From the NCBI RefSeq assembly GCF_006980705.1, contig NZ_SBHO01000012.1, positions 1 through 40,673 on the forward strand: DNA of 40,673 nucleotides. The letters run 5' to 3'. The position numbers and the translations under genes were made by a program. This stretch comes from Tepidiphilus olei (GTDB lineage: Bacteria > Pseudomonadota > Gammaproteobacteria > Burkholderiales > Rhodocyclaceae). Positions 9,813 through 18,044 of this stretch are shown here, one piece after another; position 1 is the stretch's first letter; each line of letters begins with the position of its first letter. The notes below the pieces were generated by a model, which had not been told where the DNA came from, ran no database searches, and saw only the letters and a program-made list of their open reading frames with translations.

Positions 9813-10392
9813 TTTTTACCCTCCGACGACGCAACCCGCCCCGGCGCATCACCCTGTGCACCACCAGCACCAGCACGGCCAGCGCCCCCATGATCCAATA
9901 CTCGTAACGGCCGAGCTCGTCGAGCCAGACCTCGACCGCGGCACCGAAGAGGTAGCCGGCGAGCACGATCACCGCCGCCCACAAGAGCGCCGACAGGAAA
10001 TTGAGCGGCACATAGAGCTGCACCGGAATGCGGCTCATGCCCATGGCGATCGGCAAGGCGATGCGCAACCCGTAGAGAAAACGCATCAGCAGGATGAGTT
10101 TTACCGGATGGTTCTCGATGAGCACGAGGGCCCAGGTGATCTTGCCGCGCAAACGAGGCAAAGTCTCCAGCACCCAGCGCCCGTGCCTCCGACCAAGCCA
10201 GAAGAAGAACAAATCCCCCATCGTACCGGCAAAGGCCGCCACGGCCCAGACGAGCCAGGGATCGAGATATCCGCGCCGCGCGGCGTAGCTCGCCAGGAGC
10301 AGGATCGTCTCCCCTTCGAGAAAGCAACCGACGAACACCGCCAGATAACCGTACTGCGATACCAATGAAGGAAAATCGAGCGAGAACGTCAT
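9802..10392 (-). CDS. DedA-family membrane protein
   Basis: A 196-residue integral membrane protein with the DedA/SNARE-associated fold: VFVGCFLEGETILLLASYAA near the N-terminus (the E-x-x-x-P/L region), then GDLFFFWLGRRHGRW and the RFLYGLRIALPIAMG motif with conserved arginines. DedA proteins are thought to flip lipid carriers such as undecaprenyl phosphate, and affect proton-motive force and drug tolerance. ATG 10392 overlaps the stop of the MATE gene (TGATG), so both are coupled. The upstream in-frame extension overlaps the MATE gene and is rejected. Confidence 0.9.
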   Translation of the reverse strand: MTFSLDFPSLVSQYGYLAVFVGCFLEGETILLLASYAARRGYLDPWLVWAVAAFAGTMGDLFFFWLGRRHGRWVLETLPRLRGKITWALVLIENHPVKLILLMRFLYGLRIALPIAMGMSRIPVQLYVPLNFLSALLWAAVIVLAGYLFGAAVEVWLDELGRYEYWIMGALAVLVLVVHRVMRRGGLRRRRVKSGR

Positions 10393-11777
10393 CACGCCTC
10401 CTTCGTCCTGCACCGCGACAACGCCGCATCGGCCACCGTGCGCAGCGTCAACGCCAGCCCACACGACACCAAGGCAAGGCCCACCAGCAGCCCGATCCAG
10501 AAACCGAACACTCCCAACGGGCGACCGAACGGCCCCCCTTCATAGCCGAGCCAGGCCCCCAGAGGGATACCCACCAGCCAAAACGCCCCGAGCATGAGGA
10601 GCATGGGCAGCAGGGTCACATGATAGCCGCGCAAAGCGCCCATCATGCACGCCTGCGTCGCGTCGAACACCTGCCATAATGCCGCCAGCACCAGGAGCGA
10701 AGCCGCGAGATCCCGCACCGCCGGATCCGAACTGTAGAGCGCCGTGATCGCATGCCGCCCCGCCAGCACCGGCCCCATCATCAGCACCCCGATCGCCAGC
10801 CCTACCGCCACTCCCATCCAGGCGAGCCACCTTGCCCGCGCCGGATCGCCCGCGCCCAGGCTCTGCCCCACCCGGATCGCCAACGCCGCGCCGATACCCG
10901 CTGGCAACATGAAAAGGAGCGAAGCCACGTTGAGCGCCACCTGATGCGCCGCGATCTGCACCGGCCCGAAGCGCCCGATCAGCACCGCGATGCCCGTGAA
11001 GGCCGCCACCTCCGCGAGCCCCGCCCCGCCCATGGGCAACCCTAGACGCAACAGGCGTTTCTGCCCCTCCAGGCTCGGCCAACTCCAGCCGCCACGCCAG
11101 AGGCGAAACGGCGCATAGGCCGGCGCGAACGCCGTCCACAGCCCCATCACCACGAGGCTGCACCACATCCCGATCGCCGTGGCCCAGCCACATCCCGCGC
11201 CCCCCAGAGCCGGCGCCCCCAATCGGCCGTAGATCAGCACCCAGTTGAAAAACGCGTTGATCCCGAGCCCGAGAAACGCTATCGTCATGATCGGTTTGGG
11301 CCGGTCCACGCTCGCCGAATAGAAGGCGAGCGCCCGGAATATCAGCGCCGCCGGCAGACCGCAGCCGATTCCTTCCAGGAAAAAGGTCGTTTTCTCCGCC
11401 AGTTCCGGCTCGATCCCGAAGGCGCGCAACACCGCCGGCACGAAAGGCAAGGCCGCCAGCGGCACCAGCGAAGTCCAGAGCGCCAGCCACATCGCCTCGC
11501 GGGTATCGCGCACGATGGCGCGATGATCCCCCGCCCCATAATGCCGCGCCACGAAGGGGCTCACCGCCTGCACCACGTTCATCAGGCCGATGAAGACCGG
11601 AATCCACAGCGCCACCCCCAGCCCCACCACCGCCTGCTCCTGCGCCCCCGCGTGCCCCGACATGGCCGTATCCACCAGCCCCATGAGCACGAACGCCACC
11701 TGCGACAACACCATCGGCCCGGCGAGGCGGAGCAACGCCCGGATTTCCGACCAGGGTTCGCACCCCCTTTCGCTCAT
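10392..11777 (-). CDS. MATE-family multidrug/Na+ antiporter
   Basis: A 461-residue protein of about 12 membrane helices and two MatE repeats. GPMVLSQVAFVLMGLVDTAMSG at the N-terminus and the matching GLPMGGAGLAEVAAFTGIAVLIGRFG in the second half are typical of the NorM branch. It would export cationic drugs or metabolites in exchange for Na+ or H+. ATG 11777 begins the conserved cytosolic leader; 49 upstream in-frame codons fall in the intergenic region and are not family-like. It heads the run MATE, DedA, pabBC, DUF523-DUF1722, EAL, and is divergent from dadA across 231 bases. Confidence 0.92.
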   Translation of the reverse strand: MSERGCEPWSEIRALLRLAGPMVLSQVAFVLMGLVDTAMSGHAGAQEQAVVGLGVALWIPVFIGLMNVVQAVSPFVARHYGAGDHRAIVRDTREAMWLALWTSLVPLAALPFVPAVLRAFGIEPELAEKTTFFLEGIGCGLPAALIFRALAFYSASVDRPKPIMTIAFLGLGINAFFNWVLIYGRLGAPALGGAGCGWATAIGMWCSLVVMGLWTAFAPAYAPFRLWRGGWSWPSLEGQKRLLRLGLPMGGAGLAEVAAFTGIAVLIGRFGPVQIAAHQVALNVASLLFMLPAGIGAALAIRVGQSLGAGDPARARWLAWMGVAVGLAIGVLMMGPVLAGRHAITALYSSDPAVRDLAASLLVLAALWQVFDATQACMMGALRGYHVTLLPMLLMLGAFWLVGIPLGAWLGYEGGPFGRPLGVFGFWIGLLVGLALVSCGLALTLRTVADAALSRCRTKEA

Positions 11778-12008
11778 CGTTTTCTCACCGAGAGCGTACC
11801 GGAGGTGAAGACGCCCGTAGCCGAGCCGATGAAAGGCGACGTAAGGTACGAGAAAGTGCAACGAATCATTCGAATTCCTCGACCGAGGGGAAACCTCGAA
11901 GTCTGCCACGAAAGCCATCTGCACGCGTAGCGTGTTTTTTTATGCGCTACACTGTTCGACATGCAAGGCAGGTGACTTCCCATTTCGTCCGATGGAGACA
12001 GGATCCCC

Positions 12009-13265
12009 ATGAAAACCCTCGTGATCGGTGCCGGCGTCATCGGCGTGTCCACGGCCTGGGCCTTGTGCGAGGAAGGGCATACGGTGACGCTGGTGGATGC
12101 GCGGGAGGCGCCTGGGCGTGGCGCGAGCTATGCCAACGGCGCCCAGATTTCGGTGAGCCATCCTCAGCCCTGGTCCAGCCCCAGGGCGCCCTTGATCGCC
12201 CTGGAATCACTGGGACGCGAGGACGGGCCTTTTCGCTGGCGCCCCTCGCTCGATACCGCGCAATGGTGCTGGCTCACGGCCTTCCTGCGGGAATGCCTGC
12301 CGTCGCGCCACGAGCGTAACACGCGGGCGATCGCGCTGCTCGCGCGCCACAGCCTGCAGGTGCTGCGCCGCTGGCGCGAAGCGCTCAGCCTGGAGTACGA
12401 CGTGCAGACCCGCGGCATCCTGCACCTCTTCTTCACCCCGCGCGACTGGGAAACCGGGCGGCAGCACGAGGCGGAACTGCGCGAGATGGGGATCACCGTT
12501 CGGGCGATCTCGCCCGCCGAGGCGGTGGAGATCGAGCCGGCGCTCGCGCCGGTGGCCGCGAAACTCTGCGGTGCCCTCTACGCGCCGGAAGACGAATCCG
12601 GCGACGCGCGCCGTTTCTGCGAGGAGATGGTGGAGCGGCTACGCCAGGCCGGGGCCGAAGTGCTCTTCGAGACGCGCTGGAGCGGTTGGCGTCTGGGCAA
12701 GGGCGGCTGCGAGGCGGCGCGCTTCGAGGGGTCGGCCGGGACGTTCGAACTCACGGCTGATGCGATCGTGGTCTGCGCCGGGGTGGATAGCCCGCGGCTG
12801 CTCGCACCGCTCGGCATGGAAGCACCGATCTATCCCGTCAAGGGCTATTCGCTCACGGCGCCCATCCTCGCGCCGGAGCGCGCGCCCACGGTATCGCTCA
12901 CCGACGAATCGAAGCGCATCGTCTGCTCGCGGCTGGGGAACCGCCTGCGAATTGCCGGCACGGCGGAAATCGCCGGCTACGACGATTCGGTGCGTCCGGA
13001 GCGCATCGCGCCCTTGAGACGCTGGGCGGAGGCGATGCTGCCCGGCGTGGCGGATCTGGAAGCGGCCGAAGCCTGGGCCGGTCTGCGGCCGATGACGCCG
13101 GGCGGCGTGCCGCTCATCGGGCGCAGCCCCATGGCCAACGTGTGGGTGAACACCGGCCACGGTTCGCTGGGTTGGACGCTCGCCTGCGGTTCGGCGCAGG
13201 CGCTCGTCGCTCGCCTCGAAGGGAAAACGCCGCCCGGGCTGGAAGCCTTTCCCTTCGTGGGCTGA
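12009..13265 (+). CDS. dadA: D-amino acid dehydrogenase small subunit
   Basis: A 418-residue FAD enzyme. The N-terminal dinucleotide-binding motif GAGVIGVSTAWAL (residues 7-19), the S-YANGAQIS-SH-PW block and the C-terminal LRPMTPGGVPLIG and NTGHGSLGWTLACGSA segments define DadA. It oxidises D-amino acids such as D-alanine to the keto acid and passes electrons to the quinone pool. No alanine racemase (dadX) follows; the next gene, sspB, converges three bases away. A GGAG/AGGA site lies 6-11 bases before ATG 12009. Confidence 0.93.
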   Translation: MKTLVIGAGVIGVSTAWALCEEGHTVTLVDAREAPGRGASYANGAQISVSHPQPWSSPRAPLIALESLGREDGPFRWRPSLDTAQWCWLTAFLRECLPSRHERNTRAIALLARHSLQVLRRWREALSLEYDVQTRGILHLFFTPRDWETGRQHEAELREMGITVRAISPAEAVEIEPALAPVAAKLCGALYAPEDESGDARRFCEEMVERLRQAGAEVLFETRWSGWRLGKGGCEAARFEGSAGTFELTADAIVVCAGVDSPRLLAPLGMEAPIYPVKGYSLTAPILAPERAPTVSLTDESKRIVCSRLGNRLRIAGTAEIAGYDDSVRPERIAPLRRWAEAMLPGVADLEAAEAWAGLRPMTPGGVPLIGRSPMANVWVNTGHGSLGWTLACGSAQALVARLEGKTPPGLEAFPFVG

Positions 13266-13267
13266 GC

Positions 13268-13678
13268 CTATTTCACCACGCGCAGGAATCCCCCACCCCG
13301 CTTGCCGGCGGGTTTTTCTTCCGGTCCCTCGGGTGGGGTCGGTTCACCGTCGGGTTCGGGCGCGGTGAACATCTCATCGGGCAGCGCGATGCCGTGCCCG
13401 GTCTCGCGCGCGTAGATCGCGAGGACGTTTTCCGCCGGCAGCCAGACGTCGAAGACCTTGCCGCCGAAACGGGCCTGGAAGGAGATGCCGTCGGGCTCGA
13501 AGGCGAAACGGTTGGTCGCCTCCGGCCCGAGGTTGAGCACGATGACCCCGTCCTGATCGTAGCCGCGGGGCACGCTCGCCCCCTCGACCTTGGCGCTGAC
13601 GTAGGGCGTGAGCCCGCGGTCGAGGCACCAGTCGTAGAGGGCGCGGGCGAGGTAGAGTTTGGCCGAAGGGGGCAGCAT
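13268..13678 (-). CDS. sspB: ClpXP adaptor SspB
   Basis: A 136-residue SspB. LYLARALYDWCLDRGLTPYV, VILNLGPEATNRFAFEPDGISFQARFGGK and VWLPAENVLAIYARETGHGI match the SsrA-tag binding domain. A flexible linker and a Lys/Gly-rich C-terminal tail ending GGGFLRVVK fit the ClpX-docking tail of the family. The protein hands ssrA-tagged, stalled-ribosome products to ClpXP. ATG 13678 lies two bases after the sspA stop, so the two are co-transcribed. Upstream in-frame codons overlap sspA and are rejected. Confidence 0.95.
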   Translation of the reverse strand: MLPPSAKLYLARALYDWCLDRGLTPYVSAKVEGASVPRGYDQDGVIVLNLGPEATNRFAFEPDGISFQARFGGKVFDVWLPAENVLAIYARETGHGIALPDEMFTAPEPDGEPTPPEGPEEKPAGKRGGGFLRVVK

Positions 13679-13680
13679 CG

Positions 13681-14283
13681 TCACTTCCTCATGAGTTTTT
13701 CGGCAGGCGAGAGGGCGTCGATGAATCCCTGGCGGCTGAAAAGGCGCTCGGCATACTTCATGATCGGCGAGGCAGCCGAGGGCAACGTGATGCCGTAGTG
13801 CTCGAGCCGCCACAGCAAGGGCGCCATCGCCACGTCGATCATCGAGTAGTCCTCACCGAAGAGGTACTTCTGCCGGTTGAGGATGGGCGCGAGCTGCACC
13901 AGCTGGTCGCGGATCGTCTGGCGCGCCTGCTCGCGTGGCGCCTCTTCTTGCGCATCTTCCAGCACGCGCATGTGGCGGAAGAGCTCGTTCTCCAGCGTCT
14001 GCAGCAGCTGGCGCGCGCGGGCGCGCAGGATCGGATCGGGCGGCATCAGCTGCGGATGGGGAAAGCGCTCGTCGATGTACTCGTTGATGATGTTGGGCTC
14101 GAAGAGCACGAGTTCGCGATCGACGAGCACCGGGACCCGTCCGTAGGGGTTGATGCGGGCGACGTCGGCCTGTTTGTCGAGCAGATCGACGTCGGTGACT
14201 TCGAAATCCATCCCCTTTTCATAGAGGACGATGCGGCAACGATGGCTGAATGGATCGACCGATCCCGAATAGAGGTTCATCAT
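13681..14283 (-). CDS. sspA: Stringent starvation protein A (GST fold)
   Basis: A 200-residue glutathione-S-transferase-like protein. The N-terminal thioredoxin fold begins MNLYSGSVDPFSHRCRIVLYEKG, followed by NPYGRVPVLVDRELVLFEPNIINEYIDERFPHPQLMP, which is the conserved SspA core. It associates with RNA polymerase and affects stationary-phase and acid-stress transcription. The first ATG is at 14283, with an adjacent ATG at 14280; no strong ribosome site is seen. It starts only 15 bases beyond a terminator that closes petABC, so expression depends on read-through or a weak promoter inside that tail. Confidence 0.94.
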   Translation of the reverse strand: MMNLYSGSVDPFSHRCRIVLYEKGMDFEVTDVDLLDKQADVARINPYGRVPVLVDRELVLFEPNIINEYIDERFPHPQLMPPDPILRARARQLLQTLENELFRHMRVLEDAQEEAPREQARQTIRDQLVQLAPILNRQKYLFGEDYSMIDVAMAPLLWRLEHYGITLPSAASPIMKYAERLFSRQGFIDALSPAEKLMRK

Positions 14284-14297
14284 GGTGTGCGTCTCAC

Positions 14298-14330
14298 GAA
14301 GAAAAACGAACGCACCCCGGCCGGGGTGCG
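14298..14330 (-). terminator. Intrinsic terminator between petC and sspA
   Basis: A 20-base perfect palindrome (14311-14330) forms an eight-base-pair CGCACCCC/GGGGTGCG stem with a GGCC loop, followed on the minus strand by TTCGTTTTTC. It lies 61 bases past the petC stop and just ahead of sspA, so it likely acts as a partial terminator that lowers sspAB expression relative to petABC. Confidence 0.8.
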
Positions 14331-14391
14331 TGCGTGACGACGGGGCGCGGATCCTGCCCGGCCGGGCTGCGGCGCCCCGCCGCAGCTGGGT

Positions 14392-15147
14392 TCAATGGAC
14401 GTCTTTCCAATACGCTTTCTTGAGCGCATAGGCGAGCGCAAAGAACACCGCCAGGTAGATCATCACCCAGATGCCGATGGATTTGCGTTTCTCGGCGATC
14501 GGCTCGCCCATCCACTGCATGAACGAGACGAGATCGGCCACCATCTCGTCGTATTCCTGCGGGCTCATCGTTCCGGGCTTGGAGAGCACGAGCTCGATCG
14601 ACTGGGTACCATCGGGGTTTTGAGTGATTTTGGCCGTCTGCTCGCCCTGAAGTTCCCAGAAGACGTGCGGCATGCCGGCACCCGGGAAGACGACGTTGTT
14701 CCAGCCGTTGGGACGGGAAGGATCGCGGTAGAAAGAGCGCAGGTAGGTGTAGACCCAGTCCGCGCCGCTGCCGAACTCGGAATTACGCTGACGCGTCACC
14801 AGCGTGAGGTCGGGCGGAGCGACCCCACCGAACCACCTCTTCGCGTCCTGCGGCCGCATGGCGATGGTCATGAGGTCGCCCACTTTCTTGTCCGGCGGCA
14901 AGAGCTTTTCCTTGATCTCGTCTTCGGTGAAGCCGATCTCGGTGAGCTTGTTGTAGCGCATGAAGCTCGCGGAGTGGCAGGCGAGGCACTCCGCGACGAA
15001 GGTCGTCGCGCCGCGCTTGAGACGCTCGAAATCCGTAGAAAGCGGCGCCTTGTCGAGTGGCACCCCTGCGGCTGCGGCAAAAACGAGCGCGGGGGCGAAA
15101 AGGACGGCCGTGAGCAGCCGCTTGGCATGGACGATGAGGTTCTTCAT
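14392..15147 (-). CDS. petC: Cytochrome c1 of the bc1 complex
   Basis: A 251-residue precursor with a basic N-terminus and signal/anchor segment (LLTAVLFAPALVFAAAAG). Heme c is attached at CLACH (about residue 54), in context CLACHSASFMRYNKL; a Met-containing GAGMPHVFWELQG supplies the likely second axial ligand. One C-terminal helix (IGIWVMIYLAVFFALAYAL) anchors it in the inner membrane with the heme domain in the periplasm. ATG 15147 overlaps the petB stop (ATGA). The subunit takes electrons from the Rieske protein and passes them to soluble cytochrome c. Confidence 0.95.
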   Translation of the reverse strand: MKNLIVHAKRLLTAVLFAPALVFAAAAGVPLDKAPLSTDFERLKRGATTFVAECLACHSASFMRYNKLTEIGFTEDEIKEKLLPPDKKVGDLMTIAMRPQDAKRWFGGVAPPDLTLVTRQRNSEFGSGADWVYTYLRSFYRDPSRPNGWNNVVFPGAGMPHVFWELQGEQTAKITQNPDGTQSIELVLSKPGTMSPQEYDEMVADLVSFMQWMGEPIAEKRKSIGIWVMIYLAVFFALAYALKKAYWKDVH

Positions 15148-16409
15148 TTCCAGGTCACCCTTTCCGGTTCGGGTTTGCAGGGATCGATCTTGCTGTACCA
15201 GGGCATCAGCAAGAAGAAGGCGAAATAGAGCACAGAGCAGATCTGCGACACCAGCGTGCGTCCCGGCGTGGGCGGCAATACGCCGAGATACCCGAGAATG
15301 AAGAAGGAGATGACGAAGATCGTGAGCGCGGTCTTGTAGATCGGTCCCTTGTAGCGAATGGATTTCACCGGCGAACGGTCGAGCCAGGGCAGGAAAGCGA
15401 TGATGATGACCGCCGCGCCCATGGCGACCACACCCCAGAATTTGGCGTCGATGCCGAAGAGCGGGTAGGTGACGGCGCGCAGGATGGAGTAGAACGGTGT
15501 GAAGTACCACACCGGCGCGATGTGCGGCGGCGTGACCATGGGATCGGCCGGGATGAAGTTGTTGTACTCGAGGAAGTAGCCGCCGCCCTCGGGCATGAAG
15601 AAGAGCACCGCGAAGAAGACGATGAGGAAGCCCGCCACCCCGACGATGTCCTTGACCGTGTAATACGGATGGAAGGGGATGCCGTCGAGCGGGCGGCCGT
15701 TGGCGTCTTTCTTCTTCTTGATCTCGATCCCGTCGGGGTTGTTGGAGCCGACTTCGTGCAGCGCGATGATGTGCGCGGCCACGAGCAGCAGCAGCACCAG
15801 CGGCACGGCGATGACGTGCAGCGAGAAGAAGCGGTTGAGCGTGGCATCCGACACCACGAAATCGCCGCGGATCACGGTGGAGAGATCCGGCCCGATGACG
15901 GGGATCGCCGAGAAGAGGTTGATGATGACCTGCGCCCCCCAGTAGGACATCTGCCCCCATGGCAGCAGGTAGCCCATGAAGGCTTCGGCCATCAGGGCGA
16001 GGAAGATGAGCACACCGAAGATCCACACGAGTTCGCGCGGCTTACGATACGACCCATAGAGCAGCCCGCGGAACATGTGCAGATAGACGACGATGAAAAA
16101 CGCCGAAGCGCCGGTGGAGTGCATGTAGCGGATGAACCAGCCGCCGGGCACCTCGCGCATGATGTACTCGACGCTGGCGAAGGCCACGGGGATGCCGGAA
16201 GCGTTGAGCGAGGCATCCGGCTTGTAGTGCATCACGAGGAAGATGCCGGTGACGATCTGGATCACCAGCACGAGCAGCGCCAGCGAGCCGAAGTAGTACC
16301 AGAAGTTGAAGTTTTTGGGTGCGTAGTATTCGGTGAGGTGCTCCCGGATCGTGGAGGTGAGCGGGAAGCGCTCGTCGATCCAGTGCAACAGTCCTTTCTT
16401 GGCAGTCAT
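15144..16409 (-). CDS. petB: Cytochrome b of the bc1 complex
   Basis: A 421-residue membrane protein with eight to nine helices. It shows the heme-ligand histidines in helices B and D (RYMHSTGASAFFIVVYLHMFRG and FFSLHVIAVPLVLLLLVAAHIIALHEVGSNNPDG), GYLLPWGQMSYWGAQVI near the quinol-oxidation site, and a Pro-Glu-Trp-variant region at HIAPVWYFTPFYSILRA. It carries hemes bL and bH and performs the Q cycle. It lies 16 bases after petA and overlaps petC by four bases. Confidence 0.96.
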   Translation of the reverse strand: MTAKKGLLHWIDERFPLTSTIREHLTEYYAPKNFNFWYYFGSLALLVLVIQIVTGIFLVMHYKPDASLNASGIPVAFASVEYIMREVPGGWFIRYMHSTGASAFFIVVYLHMFRGLLYGSYRKPRELVWIFGVLIFLALMAEAFMGYLLPWGQMSYWGAQVIINLFSAIPVIGPDLSTVIRGDFVVSDATLNRFFSLHVIAVPLVLLLLVAAHIIALHEVGSNNPDGIEIKKKKDANGRPLDGIPFHPYYTVKDIVGVAGFLIVFFAVLFFMPEGGGYFLEYNNFIPADPMVTPPHIAPVWYFTPFYSILRAVTYPLFGIDAKFWGVVAMGAAVIIIAFLPWLDRSPVKSIRYKGPIYKTALTIFVISFFILGYLGVLPPTPGRTLVSQICSVLYFAFFLLMPWYSKIDPCKPEPERVTWK

Positions 16410-16425
16410 GTTCTTTCCTCGCGCG

Positions 16426-17016
16426 TCAAGCTTTGTCTTCGCCGATGAGGATCTTGGTATCGGTCAGGTATTGGTGCGGCGGCACGGTGAGGTTCGTCGG
16501 CGCCGGTTGGCTCTTGAACACGCGTGCGGCGAGGTCGAAATGCGAGCCGTGGCAAGGGCAGAGGTAGCCGCCCAGCCAGTCCTTGCTGATACCGCTCGCC
16601 TCACCCTTGGCGAACTTGGGCGTAGGGGAGCAACCGAGGTGGGTACAGATCCCGACGACGACGAGATATTCCGGCTTGATGGAACGGTGCCGGTTCTTGG
16701 CGTAGGGAGGCTGGATGGATTTCTCGGAATTCGGATCGGCAAGGAGCGGTTCGACTTCTTCGAGCGTGGCGAGCATCGCCTCGTTACGGCGCAGGATCCA
16801 GACGGGCTGGCCACGCCATTCGACGGTCATCATTTCGCCCGGAGCGAGCTTGCTGACATCGGCTTCGGCCGGCGCGCCGGCCGCCCTGGCGCGATCGGAA
16901 GGCGTGAGACTGGCGACGAAGGGAGCCGCTGCGGCAACCACGCCGGCTCCTCCGACGACGGAGGTGGCGATCAATAGCTGCCGCCGGTTGTCGTCCAACG
17001 TTTGATCCTTGCTCAT
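16426..17016 (-). CDS. petA: Rieske iron-sulfur protein of the bc1 complex
   Basis: A 196-residue protein with an N-terminal anchor carrying a twin-arginine-like NRRQLLIATSVVGGAGVVAAAAPFV stretch, consistent with Tat export of a folded [2Fe-2S] protein. Cluster ligands lie in CTHLGC and CPCHGSHFD near residues 130-155. It accepts electrons from quinol at the Qo site. ATG 17016 starts the conserved MSKDQ leader; 24 upstream in-frame codons cross the promoter and are rejected. First gene of petABC, with a near-consensus promoter at 17060-17088. Confidence 0.95.
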   Translation of the reverse strand: MSKDQTLDDNRRQLLIATSVVGGAGVVAAAAPFVASLTPSDRARAAGAPAEADVSKLAPGEMMTVEWRGQPVWILRRNEAMLATLEEVEPLLADPNSEKSIQPPYAKNRHRSIKPEYLVVVGICTHLGCSPTPKFAKGEASGISKDWLGGYLCPCHGSHFDLAARVFKSQPAPTNLTVPPHQYLTDTKILIGEDKA

Positions 17017-17059
17017 GGCGCGAATCCTCGAGAGATGGGAAGACGGAACAAATTTGCAA

Positions 17060-17088
17060 ATTATAAAGGATCGACGGGAGGCGTCCAA
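17060..17088 (-). promoter_or_regulatory. Sigma-70-type promoter of petABC
   Basis: Minus strand TTGGAC (17083-17088) and TATAAT (17060-17065) are exactly 17 bases apart, 44 bases upstream of petA. This is one of the best vegetative promoters in the window and fits constitutive high expression of the bc1 complex. Confidence 0.8.
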
Positions 17089-17111
17089 GAGGAATGCGGT
17101 GGCTCGACGCT

Positions 17112-17711
17112 TCAGGTGGCGTCGAGCCGGCGGCGGTCGATGAGCGCGTGCGCCACGGTGGCAGGATCGACGTATTCGAGCTCGCCGCCGAGCGGCACGC
17201 CGCGCGCCAGGCGCGTGACCGCCAACCCACGCGCTCGCACGCGTTCGGCGATCCAGTGTGCCGTGGCCTCGCCTTCGTTGGTGAAGTTGGTGGCGAGCAC
17301 CACTTCGCGCACCTCTGGAGCAGCGAGCCGCTCGAGCAAACGCTCCAGCTCGAGCTCTTTGGGGCCGATGCCATCGAGCGGCGACAAGCGCCCCATCAGC
17401 ACGTAGTAAAGGCCACGGTAGCTGTGGGTTTGTTCGATCGCTTCCATGTCGGCGGGCGATTCGACCACGCAGACGAGGGTGGCGTCGCGCGCCGGATCGC
17501 TACAGCGAGCGCACACGGTGGTCTCGCTGAAGGCATTGCAGCGCGCGCAGTGCGTGAGGGTGGTGAGCGCCGCCTCGATCGCCCGGGCCAGCCGCTGCGC
17601 GCCGCGCCGATCGCGTTGCAGCAGGTGGTGCGCCATGCGCTGCGCGCTCCTTGCGCCGACGCCCGGCAGGCAGCGCAGCGCCTCGATGAGTTCGTCGAGC
17701 GGCGTGGGCAT
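17112..17711 (-). CDS. recR: Recombination mediator RecR
   Basis: A 199-residue RecR. The N-terminal helix-hairpin-helix ([20 protein letters not shown]) is followed by a C4 zinc finger with C55, C58, C67 and C70, and a Toprim domain ([12 protein letters not shown] and [15 protein letters not shown]). RecR works with RecF and RecO to load RecA on gapped DNA. It follows ybaB by six bases, in the common order dnaX-ybaB-recR, and is probably co-transcribed. Confidence 0.96.
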   Translation of the reverse strand: MPTPLDELIEALRCLPGVGARSAQRMAHHLLQRDRRGAQRLARAIEAALTTLTHCARCNAFSETTVCARCSDPARDATLVCVVESPADMEAIEQTHSYRGLYYVLMGRLSPLDGIGPKELELERLLERLAAPEVREVVLATNFTNEGEATAHWIAERVRARGLAVTRLARGVPLGGELEYVDPATVAHALIDRRRLDAT

Positions 17712-17717
17712 GGACGC

Positions 17718-18044
17718 TCAGAAAGGCAATTTCATGCCCGGAGGCAAAGGCATGCCGGCAGTGACGGCGGCCATCTTCTCCTGGGTGGTCTGCTCGACCC
17801 GGCGCACGGCGTCGTTGACCGCGGCGGCGACGAGATCTTCGAGCATTTCCTTGTCGTCGAGCACGGAGGGATCGATGCCGACGCGGCGCACGTCGTACTT
17901 GCAGGTCATGATTACCTTGACGAGCCCGGCCCCGGCCTGCCCTTCGACTTCGAGGGCGGCGAGTTCGTCCTGCACTTTTTTCATGTTTTCCTGCATTTGC
18001 TGCGCCTGGCGCATCAAGCCAGAGAGGGCGTTCTTATTGAGCAT
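17718..18044 (-). CDS. ybaB: YbaB/EbfC nucleoid-associated protein
   Basis: A 108-residue protein with [34 protein letters not shown] and a PPGMKLPF C-terminus, diagnostic of YbaB/EbfC. These small dimeric proteins bind DNA. ATG 18044 lies inside the end of dnaX (11-base overlap) and ahead of recR, the standard conserved context. The extra upstream open frame overlaps dnaX and is not used. Confidence 0.95.
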   Translation of the reverse strand: MLNKNALSGLMRQAQQMQENMKKVQDELAALEVEGQAGAGLVKVIMTCKYDVRRVGIDPSVLDDKEMLEDLVAAAVNDAVRRVEQTTQEKMAAVTAGMPLPPGMKLPF

